Source of the DNA: Jaenimonas drosophilae
Lineage: Eukaryota > Euglenozoa > Kinetoplastea > Trypanosomatida > Trypanosomatidae
DNA length: 26,738 nt
Reading direction: 5' to 3'
NCBI GenBank assembly: GCA_030849065.1
Contig: JASAON010001436.1
Span: 1 to 26,738, forward strand
Shown here: positions 17,466 to 25,903 of the stretch, piece after piece
How the letters are laid out: each line of letters opens with the position of its first letter
How positions within the stretch are numbered: position 1 is the stretch's first letter
Position numbers and translations under genes: made by a program
The notes under the pieces: model-generated
The model's input: only the letters and a program-made list of their open reading frames with translations
What the model was told of the DNA's origin: nothing
Database searches by the model: none

Positions 17466-17500
17466 CTACGCAGCAACATGAAGAGTGAAGAAGGTGAATG
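17466..17500 (-). promoter_or_regulatory. Trans-splice acceptor for the cyclase-family gene
   Basis: The minus strand reads CACCTTCTTCACTCTTCATG, then GCGTAG with the G at 17466. The leader to the ATG is five bases. Confidence 0.55.
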
Positions 17501-17531
17501 AATACACAACAACAGCGTCTTCTTCAGAAGA

Positions 17532-17588
17532 ATGGTCTGTCACTCATGTGGTGAAATCAGTGTCAGCGATCCATTTGTTCTTCATCAT
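17532..17588. repeat. 57-bp direct repeat, copy 1
   Basis: It begins atggtctgtcactcatgtgg and ends cttcatcat. It matches the copy at 17729-17784 except for one extra base (gtggtgaaat against gtgggaaat). Confidence 0.85.
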
Positions 17589-17604
17589 GGATACGATGGT
17601 TGCA

Positions 17605-17622
17605 TGTGTGTGTGTGTGTGTG
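17605..17622. repeat. TG microsatellite
   Basis: A (TG)9 run lies in the spacer between the two 57-bp repeat copies. Confidence 0.7.
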
Positions 17623-17728
17623 TTGTAAGTGTGTAGATGATGGAGATAAGCTGAAATGAAGTGAACTGACGGCTGCAGCGCAGCACACAGAACAACGGAA
17701 TGAGGGAGTCTCGCTCAGAAGGTATTGT

Positions 17729-17784
17729 ATGGTCTGTCACTCATGTGGGAAATCAGTGTCAGCGATCCATTTGTTCTTCATCAT
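17729..17784. repeat. 57-bp direct repeat, copy 2
   Basis: This 56-bp copy starts 197 bases after the start of copy 1, in the same orientation, with a one-base deletion. It falls at the 3' end of a small minus-strand open frame (stop at 17737). The frame's last codons read SMMKNKWIADTDF in both copies, then differ because of the indel. Confidence 0.85.
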
Positions 17785-18230
17785 AGACGAGGTGCGTGCA
17801 GTGAGACTCACAATGTAAGTGGCTACTCTAGTTCTTGATGGAAGAATGAAGAAAAGAGATGAGCGCCTATCACAGATGAAGATGTTTGAAGATTTCATGA
17901 CACTCAGAAGCACTTCACAGGTGCAGCACAGCAGCTCTTCTGAAAGTGGGTGTAGCCCTTTCTGGTGAAAAACAAGAGGCATCGATGATATCAACGTCAC
18001 AACATTCACCCGGCAGAAGACAACCGCCAGCCAGCGTGTCGAGGCCGGCATTTAGATGAGACAACACAAAGAAAAACATCAATTCGAAGGCGGTGATGCA
18101 CATGCCGGAGGTGAGCAGGCATGCAGCCACGGCGTGTTGTTGGTGCCTTCATCAAGATATGGTAGGAAGCGAGAACACGGTCAATCAAACGTCGGGGTGT
18201 TGCAGAAGTTGTGTGAGGGAGGAAACTGGA

Positions 18231-19064
18231 TCACTGGACCGAAGGGATCGCCGTGCCTCGGGAACGTGGCTTTCCGCCATCAGCCGAGATCATTTGGCAG
18301 TAGCTACTGCTTCCGTAGACCTCATTCGATGGGCGGCGGCGGTAGAGCTGGCACTTCTTGCGCGTGCGTTCATCCACCTTTTCAGTCGGGTAATCAATGA
18401 AGTCAGTTCCGTGGGTGGAGAAGTACTGACGATAGCTCTCGCTGCTGTTGCGGTCTCCCAGTCCGTGACTGTGATGATGATGATGATGATGATGATGATG
18501 GTTTGGTCCGGTACCGATTGGGCTGGTAGGATCATCCTCGTTGCCATAAAGAGCGTTGAATTGATTTAGGGCGTCATCGGAAAGTCGGCGAGTCATGCCA
18601 GAGCCTCCATCAGTGCGGTGCTCCGCTGGTGGGGGAGCTGGGCTTAGATTACGCCGAGGGGGGCTCGCCGTTTTGTGTGCCGTGGCTGCCGGAGGATGAG
18701 GCGAAGCGGTGCGCTGAGATGTTTGACCAGCATTTGTGTGGGTCCCTGCAATGGGTTCATGTGAGGGTGCTTCATGTTGATGGCCCTCGTTACACTCTGA
18801 GCATTGGGAAGTGTCCAGTGAGATGCTGTCGTCGTGGTGCGAGTGAACGACGGAGAGGGCGATGCTTCCGTTTTGAAGGAGAAACATACTCTTGTTATCT
18901 ACGGGGATCATGACGGCTCCTTCCACCCCAGCGAGCTCATTAATCACCATTGGATCCGCTGTGGGCCGCTCTGGTTCTGGAGGTGGTGGGCTGTAGCAGG
19001 TGATCCATTGATAGAAACGAATCAAGCAGGACACTGCCGCATCGTCCTCTTGCCGGCCTTCCAT
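18231..19064 (-). CDS. Unrecognised low-complexity protein with poly-His tract
   Basis: The protein is 277 residues from the ATG at 19064 (MEGRQEDDAAVSC). Residues about 13-50 are the only ordered-looking part (SCLIRFYQWITCYSPPPPEP). The middle is rich in His, Ser, Thr and Pro, with motifs such as SPPRRNLSPAPPP. Residues 189-198 are ten consecutive His, encoded by nine CAT codons and one CAC. The C-terminal third is charged and polar (DERTRKKCQLYRRRPSNE) with no known domain. The protein is probably largely disordered; phosphorylation or scaffold functions are guesses only. A strong acceptor (TATAG at 19139) lies 75 bases upstream. The in-frame codons before 19064 contain no ATG, which supports this start. 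Confidence 0.65.
   Translation of the reverse strand: MEGRQEDDAAVSCLIRFYQWITCYSPPPPEPERPTADPMVINELAGVEGAVMIPVDNKSMFLLQNGSIALSVVHSHHDDSISLDTSQCSECNEGHQHEAPSHEPIAGTHTNAGQTSQRTASPHPPAATAHKTASPPRRNLSPAPPPAEHRTDGGSGMTRRLSDDALNQFNALYGNEDDPTSPIGTGPNHHHHHHHHHHSHGLGDRNSSESYRQYFSTHGTDFIDYPTEKVDERTRKKCQLYRRRPSNEVYGSSSYCQMISADGGKPRSRGTAIPSVQ
18471..18500 (-). repeat. (CAT)n trinucleotide repeat encoding ten His
   Basis: Ten consecutive His codons on the minus strand, nine of them CAT. Slippage should make this tract variable between alleles. Confidence 0.85.
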
Positions 19065-19138
19065 CTTTAGCCACGGCAACACACGATTCCTCTTGAGTTT
19101 GTCTGTGTTGTGTCAGCACACAACCTTGGAAATTGCAC

Positions 19139-19170
19139 CTATAAACACAAAGACAGAAGAAGAGACGAGA
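19139..19170 (-). promoter_or_regulatory. Trans-splice acceptor for the poly-His protein
   Basis: The minus strand reads TCTCTTCTTCTGTCTTTGTG, then TTTATAG with the G at 19139. The 5' UTR would be 74 bases. Confidence 0.65.
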
Positions 19171-19436
19171 ATGATGATGCATCAGGCATACACACATGAG
19201 TAAGAATAATGCAACCCATGTCATATGGGATGGACCCCACGGTGAGGGAGCAGATGCCCTTGTCATTGACAGTCACCGAAGCCCAGCCCTACGGGGGGAG
19301 GCTGGCAACCGTCGTGTGGCGATTAAGGAGTGTATGACACCAAGAAACGTGGAACACGTGAGAACAAGACTCGGTCATCGAAGAACTTGGTTGGTACGTT
19401 GCCGCACCTCTACTCTAGAAAGAAGCGCATTAACGC
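19171..19436. other. Spacer downstream of the coiled-coil gene
   Basis: It contains the 3' UTR of the coiled-coil gene. The sequence at 19220-19340 has few simple repeats and is open on the plus strand from 19196, but no RNA or protein family was recognised. Confidence 0.4.
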
Positions 19437-21359
19437 CTAGCAGCAGCCCTTTGCCTTCTCAGGAGGTGGAGGAGGCTCCCTCGCATTCCTGCCCGCAGAT
19501 GGCGATGCCGGCGGCCTGTTCGTTTGGGGAGGAGGAGGATGCGCGCTGTGACGAGATGATAGTGATCGATCATCTCTTCCTTCACCGTCATGGCTACGCG
19601 ACTTCACCGCCTGTTTGGCATTGTCAGCCTCCGCAATTGCCTTCTGCTCTCGCTCAAGACTCTTGGCCAATTGTGCCTGGAGTGTGCTGATCTCATCACG
19701 CAAATGCTGGTATTGATCAATGTCGGGGGCATCAGCTGCGGCAGCAGGAGCCATACTCTTCCGCTCCTCCTCCGCATCGCGGCGCTTCTTCGCCTCGGAC
19801 TCCTGTGCCGCCCTGGCAGCTGCCAAATCGCGCTTCAGCGACGCCACCTCGTCCGCCGAGCGGCGCCGTGAATGCTCTGCATCCTTCTTCTCTTGTGCCA
19901 GACGTTCCTTAGCATCCTTCAGATCATTAGTCACTCGCGTCAGCTCCTCCTTCGGCGCAGCCTCCGGCCTCCGCTTGAGCTTAGATTCCAAATCACGTCG
20001 CGCATCTATCTCCTGCTGGAGCTCCTTCTCTGTGTTTCGCAGTTCGCTCTTAAGGCCGTTGATGATTTCCGTCTGCGCGCCGGCCCGAGAATCTGCCGTG
20101 GAAGCGCCATCCTGTCGCGCACGCTCCAAGTCGCGCTGGAGCTGTTTGGCGCGCTTCTGCTCCCGCTCGCGGCCATCCGTCGCGGCTGCGGCAGCCTCCT
20201 TTGCCTGCCGAAGCCCCTCTTCGGCCCGTGCTCGCTGTCCTTTCTCGTGCTCCAGCTCCTTCTCGAGCTTTGCAAGTGCCTGACGGAGTTTCCTGATCTC
20301 ACTGTCTTCATCACGGCGAGAGGATTTTGACGCATTCTCCACCTGATACGTCGCCTGCGCTAGCTGCTCACGAAGTTTTACGTTCTGCTTGTCAGCCTCG
20401 CGTCGGGCCGCTCGCTCTGCCTCAAGCGCCTCCTCTGCCTTGTGGAGCTGCTCCGCTCCTTCGCGATTGCGCGCAGCAGATTGCCGGGCTTCTTCCATCT
20501 CGGAGCGCATATCCCCCAGGGCCTCCGTCTTCACACGGTTTTCAGCGAGCAGGCGGTCATTATCGGCCTCCAAGGCGTTGCGATGCTTCTCCAAAATAGC
20601 CACTTCACCGGTGAGCTGCGCCACCCGCGACCGCAGCTGAGCAACAAGATCGCGGCTCTCATCCTTGTTCTGGCAAGATTGGTCATTGCGGGCACTTTCC
20701 TTTTGTAGCTTTTCTTTTAGCTCGTCGCGAGCCACTTGGGCATCCTTCAGTTCCTGGCGAAGCTTCTGAAGTTCCTCTTCGAGAGCCTTCTTGGCACGCG
20801 CAGCAGCAGCAGGATCCTCTGCACAGCGTTCGGGTACCGCATTGGCTGCCGTTTGGGATGACTTCCCCACCGCCAATCGCGGCTCCGACTGCACGCGCGC
20901 ATCCACCTTCTTTGCTGGTGGCGCTGCTACTGATGCCTCTCGATCACGGCTCCGCCGAACAGCATCTTTAGCTCGGGCTGCCGTCGCGGCGGCCTCCCGC
21001 TCACGTTGTTCTTCTTCTGCTTCGCGGCGAAGAAGCTCCTCGATTTCCTTCTTTGTCATGTACTTTAGCCGATCTGCTCGTTCATTTCGGCGAAAGTTCA
21101 GCCACGCGTCATGTTCTTCTCGCAGCAGCTTTGACCGCTCGGCTCGCTCACGTTCCTCCTCCATGTATCTAATAACACGTTGCTTACGAAGATGCTCGTC
21201 GAGCGACTGGGCATCATCTCGGACGGTGGAATGGCGCCCCAAACGGCTGCTCATTCTGGAACTGACACTTGCTGGTCGACCTTCGCTGCGGGGAGATCGT
21301 GCGATGATCTCCGCCAGGAGCTCCGCGCGTTCCGGGCTGATGGTGTTCCGGGCTGGCAT
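19437..21359 (-). CDS. Long coiled-coil protein ending in Cys-Cys
   Basis: The 640-residue protein is predicted to be almost entirely helical. Residues 1-45 are a Ser/Arg-rich head (MPARNTISPERAELLAEIIA). Residues about 50-135 form a charged helix with LDEHLRKQRVIRYMEEERER and FRRNERADRLKYMTKKEIEE. After an Ala/Pro linker, residues about 185-595 are a continuous heptad-like coiled coil rich in Glu, Lys, Arg, Ala and Gln. The tail is Pro-rich (HPPPPQTNRPPASP) and ends EKAKGCC. The two terminal cysteines could be lipidated, either by S-acylation or by CC-type geranylgeranylation, tethering the rod to a membrane. Similar rods occur in kinetoplastid flagellar and cytoskeletal structures and in golgins, but sequence alone does not decide. 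The start follows a poly-T tract and AAG acceptor (21380) by 20 bases. Confidence 0.88.
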   Translation of the reverse strand: MPARNTISPERAELLAEIIARSPRSEGRPASVSSRMSSRLGRHSTVRDDAQSLDEHLRKQRVIRYMEEERERAERSKLLREEHDAWLNFRRNERADRLKYMTKKEIEELLRREAEEEQREREAAATAARAKDAVRRSRDREASVAAPPAKKVDARVQSEPRLAVGKSSQTAANAVPERCAEDPAAAARAKKALEEELQKLRQELKDAQVARDELKEKLQKESARNDQSCQNKDESRDLVAQLRSRVAQLTGEVAILEKHRNALEADNDRLLAENRVKTEALGDMRSEMEEARQSAARNREGAEQLHKAEEALEAERAARREADKQNVKLREQLAQATYQVENASKSSRRDEDSEIRKLRQALAKLEKELEHEKGQRARAEEGLRQAKEAAAAATDGREREQKRAKQLQRDLERARQDGASTADSRAGAQTEIINGLKSELRNTEKELQQEIDARRDLESKLKRRPEAAPKEELTRVTNDLKDAKERLAQEKKDAEHSRRRSADEVASLKRDLAAARAAQESEAKKRRDAEEERKSMAPAAAADAPDIDQYQHLRDEISTLQAQLAKSLEREQKAIAEADNAKQAVKSRSHDGEGRDDRSLSSRHSAHPPPPQTNRPPASPSAGRNAREPPPPPEKAKGCC

Positions 21360-21379
21360 TTTGGCTAAGCTCGATGAAA

Positions 21380-21395
21380 CTTACACAAAAAAAAA
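21380..21395 (-). promoter_or_regulatory. Trans-splice acceptor for the coiled-coil gene
   Basis: The minus strand has nine T, then GTGTAAG with the G at 21380. Later AGs (CGAG, TTAG) are alternatives within 20 bases of the ATG. Confidence 0.5.
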
Positions 21396-21731
21396 CACGA
21401 GCAACAAGATTACAGTTGATATACCACAAAAATCTTGATGGATACTAGAAGGACAGGGGAACAGGACACAGACAAATGAACAATGGTGCGATGGGCTGTC
21501 CCTACCAATACCGAAAACATGATAGAGGGCCATACACGTTAGTAGTTCATATCTCACGAAAAGAAGGTACTAATAAGGCTCTCTTATGTTGCGGGCCGTA
21601 CCGAGATAGAACCTTGTCTCATACGCAACAAAAATGTGAGAGCGCATGAGCGCATGCCAGACGCTCACAGGCTCGTGGGCATACCCGTTGCTCCCATACA
21701 CGCTACTGATACCCCTTCATCTATACGAGGG
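21396..21731. other. Spacer downstream of the methyltransferase
   Basis: About 335 bases that should hold the 3' UTR of the methyltransferase. No gene, RNA or notable repeat was seen. Confidence 0.5.
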
Positions 21732-23513
21732 CTAGTTGTTCTTCTTTTCACTCTTAGCCACGTTGACGCAGGCCTCCGCGAGGAAATCCTTACCGTTTGG
21801 TGACTTGAGCTTCCTCACGTTTTCCTCCACCTGCTTGATGCGGCGGTGGAGTTCGGTGCGCAGGCCACCAGCCTTTCGTAGTTGTGATCCGTAAATCTTC
21901 TTCATGTGAGGCTTCTCCACCAATACCTCAAAGGCCTTCGTGCAGAGGTGGGTCATAACCGCCATGCAGAGAACTACTTTGCTTCCCGAAATTAGGGCGA
22001 TACCGTAGTAAGCACATACGCCAAAGAGAGAATCTGGATTGTTGGTGTAGCGGTAAATGCCGTTGTACACCAACTTGGGGACAACATTTGAAATGAAGAA
22101 GTCGCCGTAGTAGTATCCATAAACTCCCACCGTATGATAGATGCTCGTGCTAACGTACGCGTTGATGCCAATGAGCAGACCTCCAACAACGGAGAGCAGA
22201 ATCCTCACGTTGAGGCCTTCGCCAATGATGGAGTCCCACGTGCACAGCTTGAGAGCACACAAGACAAAGGATAAGTTGGTGATGGTCACACTGGCGTTGT
22301 AAATGCGTTTCCAGTTGATGAATGCCTTGGTAGGAGTGGCATAGTGCTTTGAAAACCACTTCTCGCTGGACTCCATCCGGAGGACATACCCGATGCAGCC
22401 AGTGTGAATGACAACACGCCAAACCAATCCATGCACAACGTAGATCCATGCCGGGATGGGAAAGGCAAGAGAGAGGAGGAGGTACAGCACAGACAACCCG
22501 AGGAGCAGGTCGCTTGTGCGGAATCCATCGAAGTGCATGAGTACTACCAACTCCCGCTCTTCCAAGTACTCCTCAGTTTGACCATCTCCGTAAAGGATCT
22601 CCTTCCGCTGCTTCTCTTCTTCTCCAATTTCCTCACACTGGCCATAGGTCCGGTCAATGTGCGGGTTCTCGACGAATGCTAAGAACGCGATTTGGCAGAG
22701 GTGGCCAAACACACTCATGTAAAACAAGGTGTAGGATCGAGCCATGATGGGGAGACCGTACATGAACGCGTAGCCCACGGTGTACATGGGATGGGGAAAC
22801 ATCTGAAAGATACCATCAAATGTGAGGTTCTTGTCCAGAAGAAAGAAGAAGTCGCCCCAATACCAAGCGAAGTCGCCAATGACGCGGTGGGCATCCGATT
22901 TACTCCACAGTGCAAAAGCCACTGAGCCCGCTCCAATCAGGATGTAAATGATATCCAAAAAGGAATCGACGCGGAGTGGGTGCAGACAAACCAAGAAGAG
23001 GACCTCATATGCAACCAAATCGTTGGCGAGAATGACATTCTCAAACTGGCGGAAGAGCATCCATGCATTGAACTCATCTGGGAAATTATCCACCTTGTAC
23101 TCTGTGTTGTCCTTGAAGACAATGGAAGCCTCAAGGAAGCCCTTCATCTTCGGGTATGTCTTCATTAGGTGCTGATAGAACTTGAGAAAGTGCCCTCCGT
23201 TTGACTGCGTGTACAGCATGAAGCCAATGCCAATGTTATATGCCAGTCGCCAGAAGGCAAACTGGAGGCAAAAGAACCACTTGGGAAGAACGCCTGTGAA
23301 GAACAAGACACCGCTAAGACCAACAGCTATCCAAGATAGAATCCAAATGATGGTAGTGGGACTCTTCCACGACTTTGGGGTGATGAGGGCGGTCATGACT
23401 GACATTGTATCCGGAGCAGGGAATCGAGTCCCATCCTTTAGGATGCCGAAGTTTGTCTTCGTCTCGCATGCAGAGCTGTCTGCTGGGCTTCCTGGCTCCA
23501 TGCTTTCGCTCAT
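21732..23513 (-). CDS. Phosphatidylethanolamine N-methyltransferase, CHO2 type
   Basis: The 593-residue polytopic membrane protein matches yeast Cho2, which uses S-adenosylmethionine to methylate phosphatidylethanolamine in the ER on the way to phosphatidylcholine. It has two tandem methyltransferase modules. The first has WYWGDFFFL near residue 221, FPHPMYTVGYAFMYGLP and FVENPHIDRTYG. The second has YGYYYGDFF near 468, GIYRYTNNPDSLFGVCAYYG and LVEKPHMKKIYG near 536. About a dozen hydrophobic segments are visible. Yeast Cho2 is 869 residues; this protein ends about 50 residues after the second module with a Lys-rich tail, so the fungal C-terminal extension is absent. A splice acceptor (CGTAG at 23545) lies just upstream of the ATG at 23513. 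Only the first methylation step is assured for Cho2; whether this protein does all three is unknown. Confidence 0.93.
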   Translation of the reverse strand: MSESMEPGSPADSSACETKTNFGILKDGTRFPAPDTMSVMTALITPKSWKSPTTIIWILSWIAVGLSGVLFFTGVLPKWFFCLQFAFWRLAYNIGIGFMLYTQSNGGHFLKFYQHLMKTYPKMKGFLEASIVFKDNTEYKVDNFPDEFNAWMLFRQFENVILANDLVAYEVLFLVCLHPLRVDSFLDIIYILIGAGSVAFALWSKSDAHRVIGDFAWYWGDFFFLLDKNLTFDGIFQMFPHPMYTVGYAFMYGLPIMARSYTLFYMSVFGHLCQIAFLAFVENPHIDRTYGQCEEIGEEEKQRKEILYGDGQTEEYLEERELVVLMHFDGFRTSDLLLGLSVLYLLLSLAFPIPAWIYVVHGLVWRVVIHTGCIGYVLRMESSEKWFSKHYATPTKAFINWKRIYNASVTITNLSFVLCALKLCTWDSIIGEGLNVRILLSVVGGLLIGINAYVSTSIYHTVGVYGYYYGDFFISNVVPKLVYNGIYRYTNNPDSLFGVCAYYGIALISGSKVVLCMAVMTHLCTKAFEVLVEKPHMKKIYGSQLRKAGGLRTELHRRIKQVEENVRKLKSPNGKDFLAEACVNVAKSEKKNN

Positions 23514-23544
23514 TGGGCAGAGTGGTATGGATGTTGTCGTCGTC

Positions 23545-23572
23545 CTACGACACAAGAAAAGCAGAAAAAGGT
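23545..23572 (-). promoter_or_regulatory. Trans-splice acceptor for the methyltransferase
   Basis: The minus strand reads CTTTTTCTGCTTTTCTTGTG, then TCGTAG with the G at 23545. The leader is 31 bases to the ATG at 23513. This excludes the in-frame TTG-led extension upstream. Confidence 0.65.
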
Positions 23573-23857
23573 TTCACACAATGGTCAAGATTACAGACGC
23601 AAACACAAGAGAAAACAGAAGTGCCGTATGGAGAAATCTTCCTTCCGGGAAGAACCCGTCAGCTCACAACAGAATGAGGAGAAATTTTGATAGTTGCAAA
23701 GGAGAACGGTAGACAAGGAAAACTCCCAGCTGACGAATCACGCAAAGCCAGTTGGTGTGGGACATGGTGCACGTACACACCACAGAGATGCTTTTGTGTG
23801 AATTGCAGTGCAACATGATGCAATCTGCCAGCAACTACTGCCAAAAAGGTCAGGATA
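23573..23857. other. Spacer downstream of MCC alpha
   Basis: Contains the 3' UTR of the methylcrotonyl-CoA carboxylase gene. Nothing else was seen. Confidence 0.5.
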
Positions 23858-25903
23858 CTAGTCTGATTCTGAGACCGCTCCCATTGGCTGATCTGCGCCA
23901 ACCATGTCTCCCTCACGGACGGTGAAGCTCACCACGCCACACTTAGGGGACTTGATGACGTGCTCCATCTTCATGGCTTCCAAAATAAGGATCGACTGAC
24001 CCTTCTCTACATGGGAACCAGGCTTCACGAGCAACTTACCAACCTTGCCGGGCATGGGGCTGAGGACGCGTGAGGAGCCCGACGACATGACAGAGGCATC
24101 GCCAAATCCATCCATGAGTGGTGTCGTCTCGACCTTGTACACCACCCCTCCCACAACCACAGACACGTGGCGTTCATTGAAGATGACCGTTGCGTTGTAG
24201 CGCATACCGTGATCAAAGAAAGCGACCAGCTCGAGTCCTGAGGCGTCGGCACGTGGTTTAACCTCACCGAGGGTCAAGCTGCCTGTTGTTCCTTGTGTTT
24301 GGTAGGAAAGTGCGCCAGCACTAGAACTTCTGGAGGAAAGACGAACTGCCAGAGCAGCATCTGCCTTCTGGAAGGAGATAGTCTGCTCCACATCTGCGTT
24401 GAGACGGAAGGCATCCGATAGTTTAGCGCCGTTCCTCAACACAAGCGAAAGGGCTGCCATTACATATACATGAGCTGGAATGTCCTTTGGCTTGAGCAGA
24501 GTATCTTGATTCTCCTTGATGAAGTTTGTGGTAACGCCTCCATCTTGGAATGCCTTGGTTTCAAGGCACCGCTTCAAGAACTCAACGTTGGTGTTAATGC
24601 CCACAATGTGGTACTCGTCCAGAGCACGACGAAGGCCGTGCAGTGCCTCCGTCCGGTCCTTACCCCACACAATGAGCTTTGATATCATTGGGTCATAGTG
24701 AATGAGCACATCATCACCTTGGCGGAATCCGGTATCAAGACGTACCTTCGTCGTTTGCTGAAGTCCCTGAGTAGGCTCCTTGATGTAGGCCAGATGACCA
24801 CTTTCTGGGAGGAAGCCCTTCTCTGGGGATTCAGCATACACCCGCGCTTCAATACAGGAACCCGCGAGGGACACGTCTTCTTGCGAAAAGCCCAACGGCT
24901 TGCCCATGGCCGTGAGAATTTGGAGCTTGACTAGGTCCACTGGCGCACCCTTGATGCGGCACACCTCTTCTGAGACGGGATGCTCCACTTGCAGACGGGT
25001 GTTCATCTCCATGAAGTAGAAATCGTCAGAAGCAGTGTCAAAGATAAACTCAACGGTGCCGGCACCAACATAGCCTACGGCTTTCGCTGCCTTCACCGCA
25101 ACGGAGCCAATCTTCTGTCGCATTTCTGGGGATAAATGAGGTGCAGGAGCCTCTTCCAGAACCTTTTGATAGCGACGCTGAACGCTGCAATCGCGCTCGA
25201 AGAAAAACACGCCGTTACCATGCATATCACAAAAGATTTGGCATTCGATGTGGCGGGGAAGCGTGATGTAGCGCTCCAGAATGACACGGTCATCCTTGAA
25301 GAAGTTCGTTGCCTCACGTTTGGCACTTTCCAGGAGAAGCTCGAAATCCTCTTCCTTGTCCACGATTTTCATTCCTTTGCCGCCACCACCTGACACAGCC
25401 TTGATAAGAACAGGGTAGCCGATCTTATTGGCTTCGGCCATGAGTCGATCTTTGCTTTGATCGTCTCCGTAGTAGCCTGGCACCACCGGAACGCCTGCCG
25501 CCTCCATGATGCGCTTGCTCTCACTTTTTGATCCCATCGATACAATTGCACTTGCTGGTGGGCCAATAAACTCAATGCCTGCCTTCGCCACCGCATCAGC
25601 GAACGGGGCGTTTTCAGACAAGAATCCGTAGCCCGGGTGAATGGCATCAACACCCAGCGACTTGGCCACACTTACAATGTGGTCTCCACGGAGATACGAC
25701 CGAACTGCAGGAGGGGGGCCTATGCACACAGCCTCATCGGCCTCCATCACGTGCTTAGCATTCCGCTCCGCCTCACAAAATAGAGCAACCGTTTGGATGT
25801 GCAGATCTCGACAGGTGCGGAAGACACGACACGCGATTTCACCGCGGTTGGCCACCATGACCTTCTCCACCTTCCTCCCACATAACAGCGTTCGGCGAAG
25901 CAT
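23858..25903 (-). CDS. MCCA: 3-methylcrotonyl-CoA carboxylase, biotin-carrying alpha subunit
   Basis: The 681-residue mitochondrial enzyme subunit carboxylates biotin for conversion of 3-methylcrotonyl-CoA to 3-methylglutaconyl-CoA in leucine breakdown; it works with a beta subunit not in this window. Visible parts are the biotin carboxylase start KVMVANRGEIACRVFRT (14-30), HPGYGFLSEN near 90, the ATP-grasp loop SGGGGKGM near 175, ERDCSVQRRYQK, and RLQVEHPVSEE near 306. The linker domain follows, then a C-terminal biotinyl domain with EAMKMEHV (biotinylated Lys645). Similarity is closer to MCC alpha than propionyl-CoA carboxylase alpha, judged by IECQIFCDMHGNGV and KGMKIV, though PCC is not strictly excluded. 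Residues 1-14 (MLRRTLLCGRKVEK) are basic, without acidic residues until Glu13, and look like a short mitochondrial presequence. An acceptor about 95 bases upstream supports this start; see the finding on alternative splicing. Confidence 0.95.
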   Translation of the reverse strand: MLRRTLLCGRKVEKVMVANRGEIACRVFRTCRDLHIQTVALFCEAERNAKHVMEADEAVCIGPPPAVRSYLRGDHIVSVAKSLGVDAIHPGYGFLSENAPFADAVAKAGIEFIGPPASAIVSMGSKSESKRIMEAAGVPVVPGYYGDDQSKDRLMAEANKIGYPVLIKAVSGGGGKGMKIVDKEEDFELLLESAKREATNFFKDDRVILERYITLPRHIECQIFCDMHGNGVFFFERDCSVQRRYQKVLEEAPAPHLSPEMRQKIGSVAVKAAKAVGYVGAGTVEFIFDTASDDFYFMEMNTRLQVEHPVSEEVCRIKGAPVDLVKLQILTAMGKPLGFSQEDVSLAGSCIEARVYAESPEKGFLPESGHLAYIKEPTQGLQQTTKVRLDTGFRQGDDVLIHYDPMISKLIVWGKDRTEALHGLRRALDEYHIVGINTNVEFLKRCLETKAFQDGGVTTNFIKENQDTLLKPKDIPAHVYVMAALSLVLRNGAKLSDAFRLNADVEQTISFQKADAALAVRLSSRSSSAGALSYQTQGTTGSLTLGEVKPRADASGLELVAFFDHGMRYNATVIFNERHVSVVVGGVVYKVETTPLMDGFGDASVMSSGSSRVLSPMPGKVGKLLVKPGSHVEKGQSILILEAMKMEHVIKSPKCGVVSFTVREGDMVGADQPMGAVSESD

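Larger units (their letters stand above)
17501..18230. other. Long spacer with duplicated segment and possible short transcript
   Basis: About 730 bases between the poly-His protein and the cyclase-family gene. Besides the direct repeat and TG run, a second minus-strand pyrimidine tract (GTTTTTCTTTGTGTTGTCTC near 18056-18080) is followed by a first AG near 17966 (CACCAG). That could define a short processed RNA. The first ATG after it (17898) opens a 53-codon frame to 17737, with no recognisable features. I treat it as unproven. Confidence 0.35.

Noticed and set aside
17915..18188. Short minus-strand frames with a Phe-rich segment
   Set aside because: They are created by the pyrimidine tract near 18056-18080 and overlap each other in different frames without conserved features.
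19720..21438. Several plus-strand frames opposite the coiled-coil gene
   Set aside because: Low-complexity Ser/Arg/Leu translations arise from the complement of Glu/Lys/Ala codons. No domain is seen.
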